Positions 17,153-28,300 of a DNA stretch of 64,000 bases are shown piece after piece. Source of the DNA: Sphaerotilus mobilis (lineage in GTDB: Bacteria > Pseudomonadota > Gammaproteobacteria > Burkholderiales > Burkholderiaceae_C); NCBI RefSeq assembly GCF_004216565.1, contig NZ_SGWV01000008.1:1-64000 (forward strand), read 5' to 3'. Every line of letters begins with the position of its first letter. The first letter of the stretch is position 1. A model generated the notes under the pieces. That model was not told the origin of the DNA. It worked only from the letters and a program-made list of their open reading frames with translations, and searched no databases. The translations under genes and the position numbers were made by a program.

Positions 17153-17632
17153 TCAGGCGGTGGTGATGTTGAGTTCGCGCACGGCCTTGAGGACTTCCTC
17201 GACGTGGCCAGCGACCTTGATCCCACGCCACTCGGCGCGCAGCACGCCTTCGGCATCGATCAGGAAGGTCGAGCGTTCGATGCCCTTGACCTTCTTGCCG
17301 TACATGATCTTGTTCTTGACCACGCCGAACATGTGGCAGAGCTTCTCTTCGGTGTCGGCGATCAGCTCGAAGGGCAGTTCCAGGTTCTGCTTGAACTTGT
17401 CGTGCGAGGCCATGTTGTCCCGCGAGACGCCAAAGACCACCGCGCCGGCGTCCTTGAAGTCCTGATGCTGGTCGCGGAACTGCATCGCTTCGGTGGTACA
17501 ACCCGGCGTGTTGTCCTTCGGGTAGAAGTACAGCACCACTGCCTTGCCCAGGAAGGCTTGCGACGTGAACTTGACGCCTCCCGTGGCGTTGGCGTCGATG
17601 TCCGGCAGGGCTTTGTTGAGAGCAGGCGTCAT
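17153..17632 (-). CDS. bcp: Thiol peroxidase Bcp (peroxiredoxin Q family)
   Basis: Reduces hydrogen and organic peroxides in the cytoplasm. The 159-residue frame from ATG 17632 has the core YPKDNTPGCTTEA with the peroxidatic cysteine; the helix that follows reads MQFRDQHQDF. The resolving cysteine found five residues later in E. coli-type Bcp is replaced, so this is an atypical or 1-Cys form. A partner thiol, or the cysteine in the later CHMFGV segment, would have to complete the cycle. The upstream frame to 17770 has no homology and is not included. Confidence 0.92.
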   Translation of the reverse strand: MTPALNKALPDIDANATGGVKFTSQAFLGKAVVLYFYPKDNTPGCTTEAMQFRDQHQDFKDAGAVVFGVSRDNMASHDKFKQNLELPFELIADTEEKLCHMFGVVKNKIMYGKKVKGIERSTFLIDAEGVLRAEWRGIKVAGHVEEVLKAVRELNITTA

Positions 17633-17782
17633 GCAGCGTTCTATCAGGAGAAGCACTCGGTCGAGTGCAATCCCGTGATTATAAAACGCCTGGACTGATC
17701 GCCCTTGCTCATCGGCTTGCTCAACAGCCTGATCGGGGGCTGGCGCAGCGGCCCGATGCGTGCGATGCACGTGCTGATCGGA

Positions 17783-18154
17783 TCAATCAAGCAGCAGCAC
17801 CGCCACGGCGCGGCGACCTTCGCCGACCAGGATGTTGTAGGTGCGGCAGGCGGCGGCGGTGTCCATGCTCTCGACGCCGATGTGACGGGTCAGCAGCGGG
17901 TGGCTCAGGCGCGGCGAGACGAACTGGTGGCGCGTGCCGGTGCCGACGATCACGACCTCGGGCTGCAAGGCCAGCAGCCCCTCAAAGTGCGAGACCTGCA
18001 AGTCCTCGGCGCGGGCACATGGGAAGGCGACGATCTCTCCCTGCCACGGCACCATCACGCTGGTGGTCCAGACCTGCTGGTTGACCGTCAACTGGGTGGC
18101 GGTGCTGGCCTGGATGGCGTTGACGCCTTCGAGGCGTTCGGGTTGGAACTTCAC
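17783..18154 (-). CDS. Mth938-like domain protein (DUF498)
   Basis: A 123-residue protein matching the small Mth938/Xcc1710 family: a central LQPEVVIVGTGTRHQFVSP strand-loop and a C-terminal ESMDTAAACRTYNILVGEGRRAVAVLL. These are conserved single-domain proteins of unknown biochemical role, related to the mitochondrial assembly factor NDUFAF3. It diverges from alaA, with a 117-base gap between the two starts. Assignment to the family is firm; function is unknown. Confidence 0.85.
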   Translation of the reverse strand: MKFQPERLEGVNAIQASTATQLTVNQQVWTTSVMVPWQGEIVAFPCARAEDLQVSHFEGLLALQPEVVIVGTGTRHQFVSPRLSHPLLTRHIGVESMDTAAACRTYNILVGEGRRAVAVLLLD

Positions 18155-18271
18155 GGTGCTGGCACGGCCTGGTGAGCCCTTGGGCTGGGGCTAAAATTCT
18201 ATGCTTTGTGCCCCAGGCAGCGCTCGGAAGGGTCCGTGGTTGCCGGTCGTGGCCATCCATCAGGAGACCTT

Positions 18272-19501
18272 GTGCTCAAGCCCGTCGCCAAGTCCAGCAA
18301 GCTCGCCAACGTGTGCTACGACATCCGTGGCCCGGTGCTGGAGAAGGCCCGCCAGATGGAGGAAGAAGGCCACAAGATCATCAAGCTCAACATCGGCAAC
18401 CTCGCCGTGTTCGGGCTGGAGCCGCCCGACGAGATCGTGCAGGACATGATCCGCAACATGCCGCATTCGGCCGGCTACACCGACAGCAAGGGCCTGTTCG
18501 CGCCGCGCAAGTCGGTCGTGCACTACACGCAGGAGAAGGGCGTCAAGGGCGTGACGGTGGACGATGTCTACCTCGGCAACGGCGCCTCCGAGCTGATCGC
18601 CATGAGCATGAACGCCTTGCTCGACGATGGCGACGAGGTGCTGATCCCCTCGCCCGACTACCCGCTCTACACCGCCGTCGTGGCGCTGTCCGGTGGCCGT
18701 CCGGTGCACTACCAGTGCGACGAGCAGAGCGAGTGGTACCCCGACATCGCCGACATCAAGGCCAAGATCACGTCGCGCACCAAGGCGATCGTGGTCATCA
18801 ACCCGAACAACCCGACCGGTGCGCTCTACCCGGACAGCCTGCTGCTTGAACTGATCGAGGTCGCGCGCCAGCATCAGCTGATCATCTTTGCCGACGAGAT
18901 CTACGACAAGACGCTCTACGACGGCAACTCGCACACCAGCATCGCCTCGCTGTGCGATGACGTTCTGACGCTGACCTTCAACGGCCTGAGCAAGAACTAC
19001 CGCTCCTGTGGCTACCGGGCCGGCTGGATGGTGGTCTCGGGCGACAAGCGCCATGCCCGCGACTACATCGAGGGCCTGACGATGCTGGCCTCCATGCGCT
19101 TGTGTGCCAACACGCCCGGGCAGCTGGCGATCCAGACCGCGTTGGGTGGCTACCAGAGCATCAAGGACCTCGTCGCGCCGACCGGCCGGCTGTGCCGCCA
19201 GCGGGATCTGGCGCACAAGCTGCTGACCGACATCCCCGGCGTCAGCTGCGTCAAGCCCAAGGGTGCGCTCTACATGTTCCCGCGCCTGGACCCCAAGCTC
19301 TACCCGATCGAGGACGACCAGGCCTTCGCTTACGAGCTGCTGGCCGAGGAGAAGGTCCTGATCGTGCAGGGCACCGGCTTCAACTGGCCGACCCCGGACC
19401 ACTTCCGGCTGGTCTTCCTGCCCAACTCGGACGACCTGACCGATGCGGTCATGCGCATCGCACGTTTTCTCGACGGCTACCGGCGCCGCCACGGTCGCTG
19501 A
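18272..19501 (+). CDS. alaA: Alanine aminotransferase AlaA (class I/II)
   Basis: PLP-dependent transfer of the glutamate amino group to pyruvate. The 409-residue length is close to E. coli AlaA. The fold-type I pattern is clear: NIGNLAVFGLEPP near the start, VVINPNNPTGALY, and the PLP lysine in FNGLSKNYRSCGYRAGW. Start GTG 18272 is chosen because AGGAGA (18262-18267) lies five bases upstream and the protein then begins where AlaA does. Homoserine dehydrogenase follows 79 bases later, the alaA-hom-thrC order seen in many betaproteobacteria. Confidence 0.92.
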   Translation: MLKPVAKSSKLANVCYDIRGPVLEKARQMEEEGHKIIKLNIGNLAVFGLEPPDEIVQDMIRNMPHSAGYTDSKGLFAPRKSVVHYTQEKGVKGVTVDDVYLGNGASELIAMSMNALLDDGDEVLIPSPDYPLYTAVVALSGGRPVHYQCDEQSEWYPDIADIKAKITSRTKAIVVINPNNPTGALYPDSLLLELIEVARQHQLIIFADEIYDKTLYDGNSHTSIASLCDDVLTLTFNGLSKNYRSCGYRAGWMVVSGDKRHARDYIEGLTMLASMRLCANTPGQLAIQTALGGYQSIKDLVAPTGRLCRQRDLAHKLLTDIPGVSCVKPKGALYMFPRLDPKLYPIEDDQAFAYELLAEEKVLIVQGTGFNWPTPDHFRLVFLPNSDDLTDAVMRIARFLDGYRRRHGR

Positions 19502-19580
19502 GCCGCTGCGACGTCGTCCGTCCTCGCCCGCTTTCCCGTTCCCCTAGACCCCTGAACCTGGCGCTCTGCGTCCCGCTTCC

Positions 19581-20891
19581 ATGAAACCCATTCAAGTCGG
19601 CCTGCTCGGCATCGGTACCGTCGGCAGTGGCACCTTCAACGTGCTGACCCGCAACCAGGAAGAGATCCGCCGCCGCGCGGGCCGGGGCATCGAGATCACG
19701 ATGGTGGCCGACCTCAACGTCGAGCGCGCCCGCGAGGTCGTCGGCGATCGTGCCCAGGTCGTGGCCGATGCGCGCCAGGTCATTGCCAACCCGGACATCG
19801 ACATCGTCATCGAGCTGATCGGCGGCTACGGCATCGCCCGCACGCTGGCGCTGGAGGCGATCGCCGCTGGCAAGCACGTGGTCACCGCCAACAAGGCGCT
19901 GCTGGCCGTGCACGGCTCGGAGATCTTCGCCGCCGCACGCGAGCGTGGCGTGATGGTTGCCTTCGAGGCCGCCGTGGCCGGTGGCATCCCCATCATCAAG
20001 GCCCTGCGTGAGGGCCTCACCGCCAACCAGATCCAGTGGGTCGCCGGCATCATCAACGGCACCACCAACTTCATCCTCAGCGAGATGCGCGACAAGGGCC
20101 TCGACTTCGAGGTCGTGCTCAAGGAGGCGCAGCGCCTGGGCTATGCGGAAGCCGATCCGACCTTCGACATCGAAGGGGTCGATGCGGCCCACAAGGCCAC
20201 GCTGATGAGCGCGCTGGCCTTCGGCATCCCGGTGCAGTTCGACAAGGCGCACGTCGAGGGCATCACCAAGCTCCAGGGCGCGGACATCCGCTACGCCGAG
20301 CAGCTCGGCTACCGCATCAAGCTGCTGGGCATCGCTCGCCGCCAGGCCGCCGGCATCGAGCTGCGTGTGCACCCGACGCTGGTGCCCAGCAAGCGCCTGA
20401 TCGCCAACGTCGAAGGTGCGATGAACGCGGTGATGGTGCAGGGCGATGCCGTGGGCACCACGCTGTACTACGGCAAGGGCGCCGGCAGCGAGCCGACCGC
20501 ATCGGCCGTGATCGCCGATCTGGTCGACATCACCCGTCTGCACACCGCCGACCCCGAGCAACGCGTGCCCCACCTGGCCTTCCAGCCCGACGAGCTGCAT
20601 GCCACGCCGATCGTGTCGATCGACCAGGTCGTGACCTCCTTCTATCTGCGCCTTCGGGTGGCCGACCAGAAGGGCGTGCTGGCCGCCATCACGCGCATCC
20701 TGGCCGAGTCCGACATCTCGATCGATGCGGTGCTGCAGCGCGAATCGGCCGAGGGCGAGCACTCCACCGACGTCATCATCCTGACGCACGAGACCGTCGA
20801 AGGCCGCATGCGTGCGGCGCTGACGCAGATGCAGGCCTTGCCGACGGTGCTTGCGCCCATCGTCAGCCTGCGCAAGGAAGAACTCGCCTGA
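19581..20891 (+). CDS. hom: Homoserine dehydrogenase
   Basis: NAD(P)H-dependent reduction of aspartate semialdehyde to homoserine in threonine and methionine synthesis. The 436-residue monofunctional enzyme has a Rossmann start (VGLLGIGTVGSGT), the family motif AGIINGTTNFILSEM and the catalytic region EADPTFDIEGVDAAHK. A C-terminal ACT domain (about residues 355-430, RVADQKGVLAAITRIL) probably binds a regulatory amino acid such as threonine. thrC follows 8 bases later, so the two are cotranscribed. Confidence 0.97.
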   Translation: MKPIQVGLLGIGTVGSGTFNVLTRNQEEIRRRAGRGIEITMVADLNVERAREVVGDRAQVVADARQVIANPDIDIVIELIGGYGIARTLALEAIAAGKHVVTANKALLAVHGSEIFAAARERGVMVAFEAAVAGGIPIIKALREGLTANQIQWVAGIINGTTNFILSEMRDKGLDFEVVLKEAQRLGYAEADPTFDIEGVDAAHKATLMSALAFGIPVQFDKAHVEGITKLQGADIRYAEQLGYRIKLLGIARRQAAGIELRVHPTLVPSKRLIANVEGAMNAVMVQGDAVGTTLYYGKGAGSEPTASAVIADLVDITRLHTADPEQRVPHLAFQPDELHATPIVSIDQVVTSFYLRLRVADQKGVLAAITRILAESDISIDAVLQRESAEGEHSTDVIILTHETVEGRMRAALTQMQALPTVLAPIVSLRKEELA

Positions 20892-20899
20892 GGCCGTCG

Positions 20900-22318
20900 A
20901 TGAAGTACATCAGCACCCGCGGCGACCAGACCCCGCGCGGCTTCTCCGAGATCCTGCTCGAAGGCCTGGCACCGGACGGCGGGCTCTACCTGCCCGTCGC
21001 CTACCCGACGGTCGACGCGGCGACGCTGGCCGCTTGGCGCGGCTTGTCCTACGCCGACCTGGCCTTCGAGATCCTGTCGCTCTACATCGACGACATCCCG
21101 GCCGAGGACCTGCGCACGCTGGTGCGCAAGACCTACACCGCCGAGGTGTTCGGCACGGCGGCGATCGTGCCGCTCAAGCCGCTGGAATCCGGGTTGATGC
21201 TCGAAGCCCTGTCCAACGGCCCGACGCTGGCCTTCAAGGACATGGCCATGCAGTTGCTGGGCCACCTGTTCGAGTACGAACTGGCCCGACGCGGCGAGAG
21301 CCTCAACATCCTGGGCGCCACCTCGGGCGACACCGGCAGCGCGGCCGAACATGCGATGCGCGGCAAGAAGGGCGTCAACGTCTTCATGCTCAGCCCGCAC
21401 GGCCGCATGAGCCCCTTCCAGCAGGCGCAGATGTTCAGCCTGCAGGACGCCAACATCCACAACCTCGCGGTCGAGGGCGTGTTCGACGACTGTCAGGACA
21501 TCGTCAAGGCGGTCTCCAACGACCTGGCCTTCAAGCGCAAGTACCGCATCGGCACGGTCAACTCGATCAACTGGGCCCGCCTGCTGGCCCAGGTCGTGTA
21601 CTACTTTGCCGGCTACTTCCAGGCCACCTCGACGAACGACCAGGTGGTCAGCTTCACGGTGCCTTCGGGCAACTTCGGCAACGTCTGCGCCGGCCATGTC
21701 GCCCGGATGATGGGCCTGCCGATCGCGCAGCTGGTGGTCGCGACCAACGAGAACAACGTGCTGGAGGAGTTCTTCCGCACCGGCACCTACCGGGTGCGCG
21801 CCAGCGCCGAGACCTGGGAGACGTCGAGCCCGTCGATGGACATCTCCAAGGCCAGCAACTTCGAGCGTTTTGTCTTCGACCTGCTGGGTCGTGACGGTGC
21901 GCGCACGCAGGCGCTGTTCGGGGCGGCCTTGTCGACCGAGGGCGCATTCACGCTGTCGGCCGACGAGTTCGCGCGGGTGGCCAGCTACGGCTTCGTGGCC
22001 GGGCGCAGCACCCATGCCGACCGGCTGGCGACCATCCAGGCGACCTGGCAGGGTCATGGCGTGCTGGTCGACACCCACACGGCCGACGGCCTGAAGGTGG
22101 CGCGCGAGCGTCGCCAGGACGGCATCCCGATGATCGTGCTGGAGACGGCCTTGCCGGCCAAGTTCGAAGCCACGATCACCGAGGCGCTGGGCGAGGACGT
22201 GCACGCGCCTCGGCCGGCCCATCTGGCGGATCTGGAGTCGCGTCCCAAGCGCTTTCAGATCGTGCCGGCCGACACGGCCACGGTGCAGCGCTACATCGAG
22301 GCGCACGTCAGCTTGTGA
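20900..22318 (+). CDS. thrC: Threonine synthase
   Basis: PLP enzyme converting O-phosphohomoserine to threonine. The 472-residue protein from ATG 20900 belongs to the longer threonine synthase class. It begins MKYISTRGDQTPRGFSEIL, has the PLP lysine in NGPTLAFKDMAMQLLG and the phosphate-binding GATSGDTGSAAE. The start lies 8 bases after hom, supporting a hom-thrC operon. The end is 58 bases before mobB. Confidence 0.97.
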   Translation: MKYISTRGDQTPRGFSEILLEGLAPDGGLYLPVAYPTVDAATLAAWRGLSYADLAFEILSLYIDDIPAEDLRTLVRKTYTAEVFGTAAIVPLKPLESGLMLEALSNGPTLAFKDMAMQLLGHLFEYELARRGESLNILGATSGDTGSAAEHAMRGKKGVNVFMLSPHGRMSPFQQAQMFSLQDANIHNLAVEGVFDDCQDIVKAVSNDLAFKRKYRIGTVNSINWARLLAQVVYYFAGYFQATSTNDQVVSFTVPSGNFGNVCAGHVARMMGLPIAQLVVATNENNVLEEFFRTGTYRVRASAETWETSSPSMDISKASNFERFVFDLLGRDGARTQALFGAALSTEGAFTLSADEFARVASYGFVAGRSTHADRLATIQATWQGHGVLVDTHTADGLKVARERRQDGIPMIVLETALPAKFEATITEALGEDVHAPRPAHLADLESRPKRFQIVPADTATVQRYIEAHVSL

Positions 22319-22376
22319 CCCCCGGGCGCGGGTGTCGACCTGCGCCCGATCCTGCTTCGCTTCCCGGATTCGTCTC

Positions 22377-22931
22377 ATGCACGTTGTCGGTCTCTGTGGT
22401 GTGTCCGGCTCGGGCAAGACGACCCTGGCCGAAGGCCTGATCGCTGCGTTCCGCGCCCGCGGCCTGCGTGTCTCGGTGGTCAAACACGCGCACAAGCGGT
22501 TCGACATCGACGTGCCGGGCAAGGACAGCTGGCGGCATCGCCAGGCCGGTGCCTTCGAGGTCGTCATCGCCAACGACCACCGGCTGGCCAAGGTGCGCGA
22601 GTTCGCGTCGCCCGAGGCGCTGGATGTCCACCAGATGCTGGCCGAGCTGGTCGACCTCGGGCCCGGGCACTGGGTGCTGGTCGAAGGCTTCAAGCACGCC
22701 AGCCTGCCCAAGATCGAGGTCTGGCGCGCGACGCCCGGCGCTGTCGCGCTGTATGCGCAGGGCGATCCGCATGTCATCGCGCTGGCGGTCAAGGCCGGCG
22801 CGGCGCTGCCCGAGCCGACCGGGCTGCCGGTGCTGGATCTGGACAGCCCCGCGCAGATCGTCGACTTCCTGTTGCAAGATCCGCGACGCCACGCCTACGA
22901 CGCCACCGTCCACGTCCCCCATGTCGACTGA
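22377..22931 (+). CDS. mobB: Molybdopterin-guanine dinucleotide synthesis adaptor MobB
   Basis: A 184-residue GTP-binding protein that assists attachment of GMP to molybdopterin. The P-loop GVSGSGKTTLAEGL follows a start MHVVGL. Other MobB features are the VKHAHKRFDIDVPGKDSWRH segment and VLVEGFKH. It overlaps the moeA start by 11 bases, so it heads a molybdenum cofactor operon with moeA, moaD and moaE. Confidence 0.94.
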   Translation: MHVVGLCGVSGSGKTTLAEGLIAAFRARGLRVSVVKHAHKRFDIDVPGKDSWRHRQAGAFEVVIANDHRLAKVREFASPEALDVHQMLAELVDLGPGHWVLVEGFKHASLPKIEVWRATPGAVALYAQGDPHVIALAVKAGAALPEPTGLPVLDLDSPAQIVDFLLQDPRRHAYDATVHVPHVD

Positions 22932-24201
22932 ACCTGCCCGCCGCCCCGCCTCGCCCCTGCTGCCGCTGGACGACGCGCTTGAACGACTGCTGAGCACCGT
23001 GTCGCCCTTGCCCGCGACACGCGGGGAGCGGGTCTCCACCTTCCAGGCCCGCGACCGCATCCTGGCCGAGGACGTCATCTCCTTGCTTGACGTGCCGCCG
23101 GCCGACAACACCTCGATGGACGGCTACGCGCTGCGTGTCGCCGACATCGTGGGTGACGAGACGCGCCTGCGAGTTGATCAGCGCATCCCCGCTGGCGTGG
23201 TGGGCCAGCCCCTGAAGCCGGGCACCGCCGCGCGCATCTTCACCGGCGCGCAGATCCCGCCCGGCGCCGATGCGGTGGTGATGCAGGAACAGACCCGCCA
23301 CGAACCGGATGCGGCCGGCGGGCTCGGCCATGTGGTGATCCAGGCCCGTCCCGAAGCCGGTCAGTGGATCCGCCGTCAGGGCGAGGACGTGCGCGTGGGC
23401 AGCACCGTGCTGCACGCGGGCACGCGGCTGAACGCGGCGGCGCTGGGCCTGGCGGCGTCCGTTGGCGCGGCCAGCCTGGGCGTCGCGCCGCGCCCGCGTG
23501 TCGCGCTGTTCTCGACCGGCGACGAGCTCGTCATGCCCGGCGAGCCGCTGCGGCCCGGTGCCATCTACAACTCCAACCGCTACACGCTGCGGGCCTTGCT
23601 CGAAGGCCTGGGCTGCGAGGTCACCGACCTCGGCATCGTGCCGGACCGGCTGGCCGACACGCGTGCCGCCCTGCGGGAAGCCGCGCAGTCGCACGACCTG
23701 ATCCTCACCTCCGGCGGCGTCTCGGTCGGCGAGGAAGACCACATCCGGCCGGCCGTGGAAGCCGAAGGCCGGCTGCACCTGTGGCAGATCGCGATGAAGC
23801 CCGGCAAGCCGCTGGCCTTTGGCAGCGTGCGCCGCGCCATCGATGCGCCGGATCCGGAGCGCCACCTCGGGGCCTGGTTCATCGGCCTGCCGGGCAATCC
23901 GGTGTCCAGCTTCGTCACCTGTTTGCTGATGGTGCGACCGGTGATCCGGCGCCTGCAGGGCGCGACCGACCTCGCGCCCAAGGCCCTTCCGTTGCGTGCC
24001 GACTTCGACTGGCCGCGTGCCGACAAGCGGCGCGAGTTCCTGCGTGTGCGCGTCAACGATCGGGGTGGGCTGGACCTGTTCCCCAACCAGAGCTCCGGCG
24101 TGCTGACCTCGGCCCACTGGGCCGACGGCCTGGTTGACAACCCGGGTGGCCAGACCATCGCCGCCGGCGACACCGTGCGCTTCATCCCCTTCACCGAATG
24201 A
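22921..24201 (+). CDS. moeA: Molybdopterin molybdenumtransferase MoeA
   Basis: Inserts molybdate into adenylylated molybdopterin. The 426-residue protein shows the MoeA signatures: NTSMDGYALR in domain I, the MoCF-binding FSTGDELVMPGE and SGGVSVGEEDH in domain III, and LPGNPVSSFVTCLL. The start ATG 22921 lies inside the end of mobB and the stop overlaps the moaD start (ATGA), so translation is coupled through the operon. Confidence 0.96.
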   Translation: MSTEPARRPASPLLPLDDALERLLSTVSPLPATRGERVSTFQARDRILAEDVISLLDVPPADNTSMDGYALRVADIVGDETRLRVDQRIPAGVVGQPLKPGTAARIFTGAQIPPGADAVVMQEQTRHEPDAAGGLGHVVIQARPEAGQWIRRQGEDVRVGSTVLHAGTRLNAAALGLAASVGAASLGVAPRPRVALFSTGDELVMPGEPLRPGAIYNSNRYTLRALLEGLGCEVTDLGIVPDRLADTRAALREAAQSHDLILTSGGVSVGEEDHIRPAVEAEGRLHLWQIAMKPGKPLAFGSVRRAIDAPDPERHLGAWFIGLPGNPVSSFVTCLLMVRPVIRRLQGATDLAPKALPLRADFDWPRADKRREFLRVRVNDRGGLDLFPNQSSGVLTSAHWADGLVDNPGGQTIAAGDTVRFIPFTE

Positions 24202-24467
24202 GTCGCCTGCAGACCATGAAGATCCAGCTGCGCTACTTTGCCGCCCTGCGCGAGGCCCTCGGCCCCGGCGAGACGCTCGAACTGGCCGGCCCGGCCACCG
24301 TCGCCGAGGTGCGTGACCTGCTGATCGCACGCGGCGGCGCCCACGCCAGCGCGCTGGCCCGCGGCCGGGCCGTGCGCGCGGCGCTGAACCAGGCCATGGT
24401 GGCCGAGAGCGCCGCGCTGGCCGATGGCGCCGAACTGGCCTTCTTCCCGCCCGTCACTGGCGGCTGA
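24198..24467 (+). CDS. moaD: Molybdopterin synthase small subunit MoaD
   Basis: Ubiquitin-like sulfur carrier of molybdopterin synthase, 89 residues, ending in the required Gly-Gly (PPVTGG) that is thiocarboxylated. The beta-grasp pattern KIQLRYFAALREALG is typical. ATG 24198 overlaps the moeA stop; an internal ATG at 24216 (MKIQLRY) would give the usual 83-residue length and is a plausible true start. Confidence 0.93.
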   Translation: MSRLQTMKIQLRYFAALREALGPGETLELAGPATVAEVRDLLIARGGAHASALARGRAVRAALNQAMVAESAALADGAELAFFPPVTGG

Positions 24468-24488
24468 CCCACTGCCCCGGAGCCCGCC

Positions 24489-24995
24489 ATGGCCACGATG
24501 CCCCGCGTCTCGATCCAGACCGCCGACTTCGACCTGGCTGCCGAGGTTGCCGCGCTGCGCGCCGGTGACGGTGGCGTCGGCGCGGTCACGTCCTTTGTCG
24601 GCACCGTTCGCGACCGCGACGACGGCGCTGGCGTGCGCGGCATCAGCACGATGGAGCTGGAGCACTACCCCGGCATGACCGAGCGCGCCATCGAGGCCAT
24701 GATCGACGAGGCCCTGCGCCGCTTCGACATCCGCGCCGCGCGGGTCATCCACCGCGTCGGCCTCCTGCAGGCGCTCGACCAGATCGTGCTGGTGGCCGTC
24801 AGCTCGGCGCACCGCGGCCAGTCCTTCCAGGCCTGCGAATTCCTGATGGACTACCTCAAGTCCGAGGCGCCGTTTTGGAAGAAGGAAACGACACCCGAAG
24901 GCGCCCGCTGGGTCGACGCCCGCGTCAGTGACGACGCGGCGGCGCAGCGCTGGGGCCTGTCGACCCGCAACGCGGTGGCGGGCGAGGGCGCTTGA
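24489..24995 (+). CDS. moaE: Molybdopterin synthase large subunit MoaE
   Basis: Catalytic subunit that adds two sulfurs from MoaD to precursor Z. The 168-residue protein has the conserved GAVTSFVGTVRD, MELEHYPGMTE, HRVGLL and the active-site region AHRGQSFQACEFLMDYLK followed by APFWKKE, including the catalytic lysine. It is 21 bases after moaD and overlaps the crcB start by four bases. Confidence 0.96.
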   Translation: MATMPRVSIQTADFDLAAEVAALRAGDGGVGAVTSFVGTVRDRDDGAGVRGISTMELEHYPGMTERAIEAMIDEALRRFDIRAARVIHRVGLLQALDQIVLVAVSSAHRGQSFQACEFLMDYLKSEAPFWKKETTPEGARWVDARVSDDAAAQRWGLSTRNAVAGEGA

Positions 24996-25384
24996 GCGCC
25001 TCGATGCTGCTGCAAGCCGGCGCGGTTGCGGCCGGCTCGGCGCTGGGCGCGCTGGCGCGCTGGCAGGTGGGTGTCTTGTTCAACCCGGTCTTCAAGGGCT
25101 TTCCGCTGGGCACCTGGCTGGTCAACGTGGTTGGCGGCTTGCTGATCGGCGTGGCCATGGTGGCGTTGCAGCGCTGGCCCGATCCGCTCTTGCGCCTGCT
25201 GCTGGTGACTGGCCTGCTGGGCGGCTTCACGACCTTCTCGAGTTTCTCGTCCGAGTCGCTGGCGCTGCTGCAGGCCGGTCGATATGGCTGGGCGCTGGCG
25301 CACACGCTGGCGCATGTCGTGGCCTCGCTGGCGGCGGCGGCGGGCGGCTTCGCGCTGGCGCGGGCGATCTGGCCGGCGGCCTGA
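24992..25384 (+). CDS. crcB: Fluoride ion channel CrcB (Fluc)
   Basis: A 130-residue four-helix membrane protein that exports toxic fluoride as a dual-topology dimer. Landmarks are GALARWQVG, the asparagine in GTWLVNVVGG and the phenylalanine-rich pore segment GGFTTFSSFSSE. The start TTG 24992 overlaps the moaE stop; an ATG at 25004 is an alternative. Its fusion to a molybdenum cofactor operon is positional only. No fluoride riboswitch can precede it, because there is no leader. Confidence 0.93.
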   Translation: MSASMLLQAGAVAAGSALGALARWQVGVLFNPVFKGFPLGTWLVNVVGGLLIGVAMVALQRWPDPLLRLLLVTGLLGGFTTFSSFSSESLALLQAGRYGWALAHTLAHVVASLAAAAGGFALARAIWPAA

Positions 25385-25533
25385 AGTTCCTGGCGCTGCG
25401 GGGTTGATCCGCACCGGCTTGACGCAGCGCAAGCGCCCGTCGATGCCGGCGATCCGGGGATCAGTGGGCTGGCGGGCAGGCTTGAAATGGACCGGGCTCG
25501 CCTCATGTCGTCCTGCATCCGGAGGACCAACCC

Positions 25534-28125
<2,592 letters not shown>

Positions 28126-28300
28126 CCCAGCCGGCCGAGCGCCGGGCCGCCCCAAGCCGGCCGGCCATCCCCTCGGGGGATCGCCCGGCGTACCCGCCGG
28201 GCGAGGGGCACCATCCCAGCCGGCCGAGCGCCGGGCCGCCCCAAGCCGGCCGGCCATCCCCTTGGGGGATCGCCCGGCGTACCCGCCGGGCGAGGGGCAC
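28126..28300. repeat. Two tandem copies of an 86-bp palindromic intergenic element
   Basis: Copies at 28126-28211 and 28215-28300 are identical except for one base (CTCGGGGG versus CTTGGGGG) and are separated by CAT. Each copy holds two adjacent palindromes: ATCCCC/GGGGAT, and GCCCGGCG/CGCCGGGC around a TAC-containing loop. This is the architecture of REP/BIME-like dispersed elements. The element starts at the base after the clpB stop and ends on the first base of the stop codon of the convergent gene. It may also serve as a bidirectional terminator. Confidence 0.85.

Noticed and set aside
24951-24995. A fluoride riboswitch ahead of crcB
   Set aside because: crcB overlaps the moaE stop, so there is no leader in which a riboswitch could sit.
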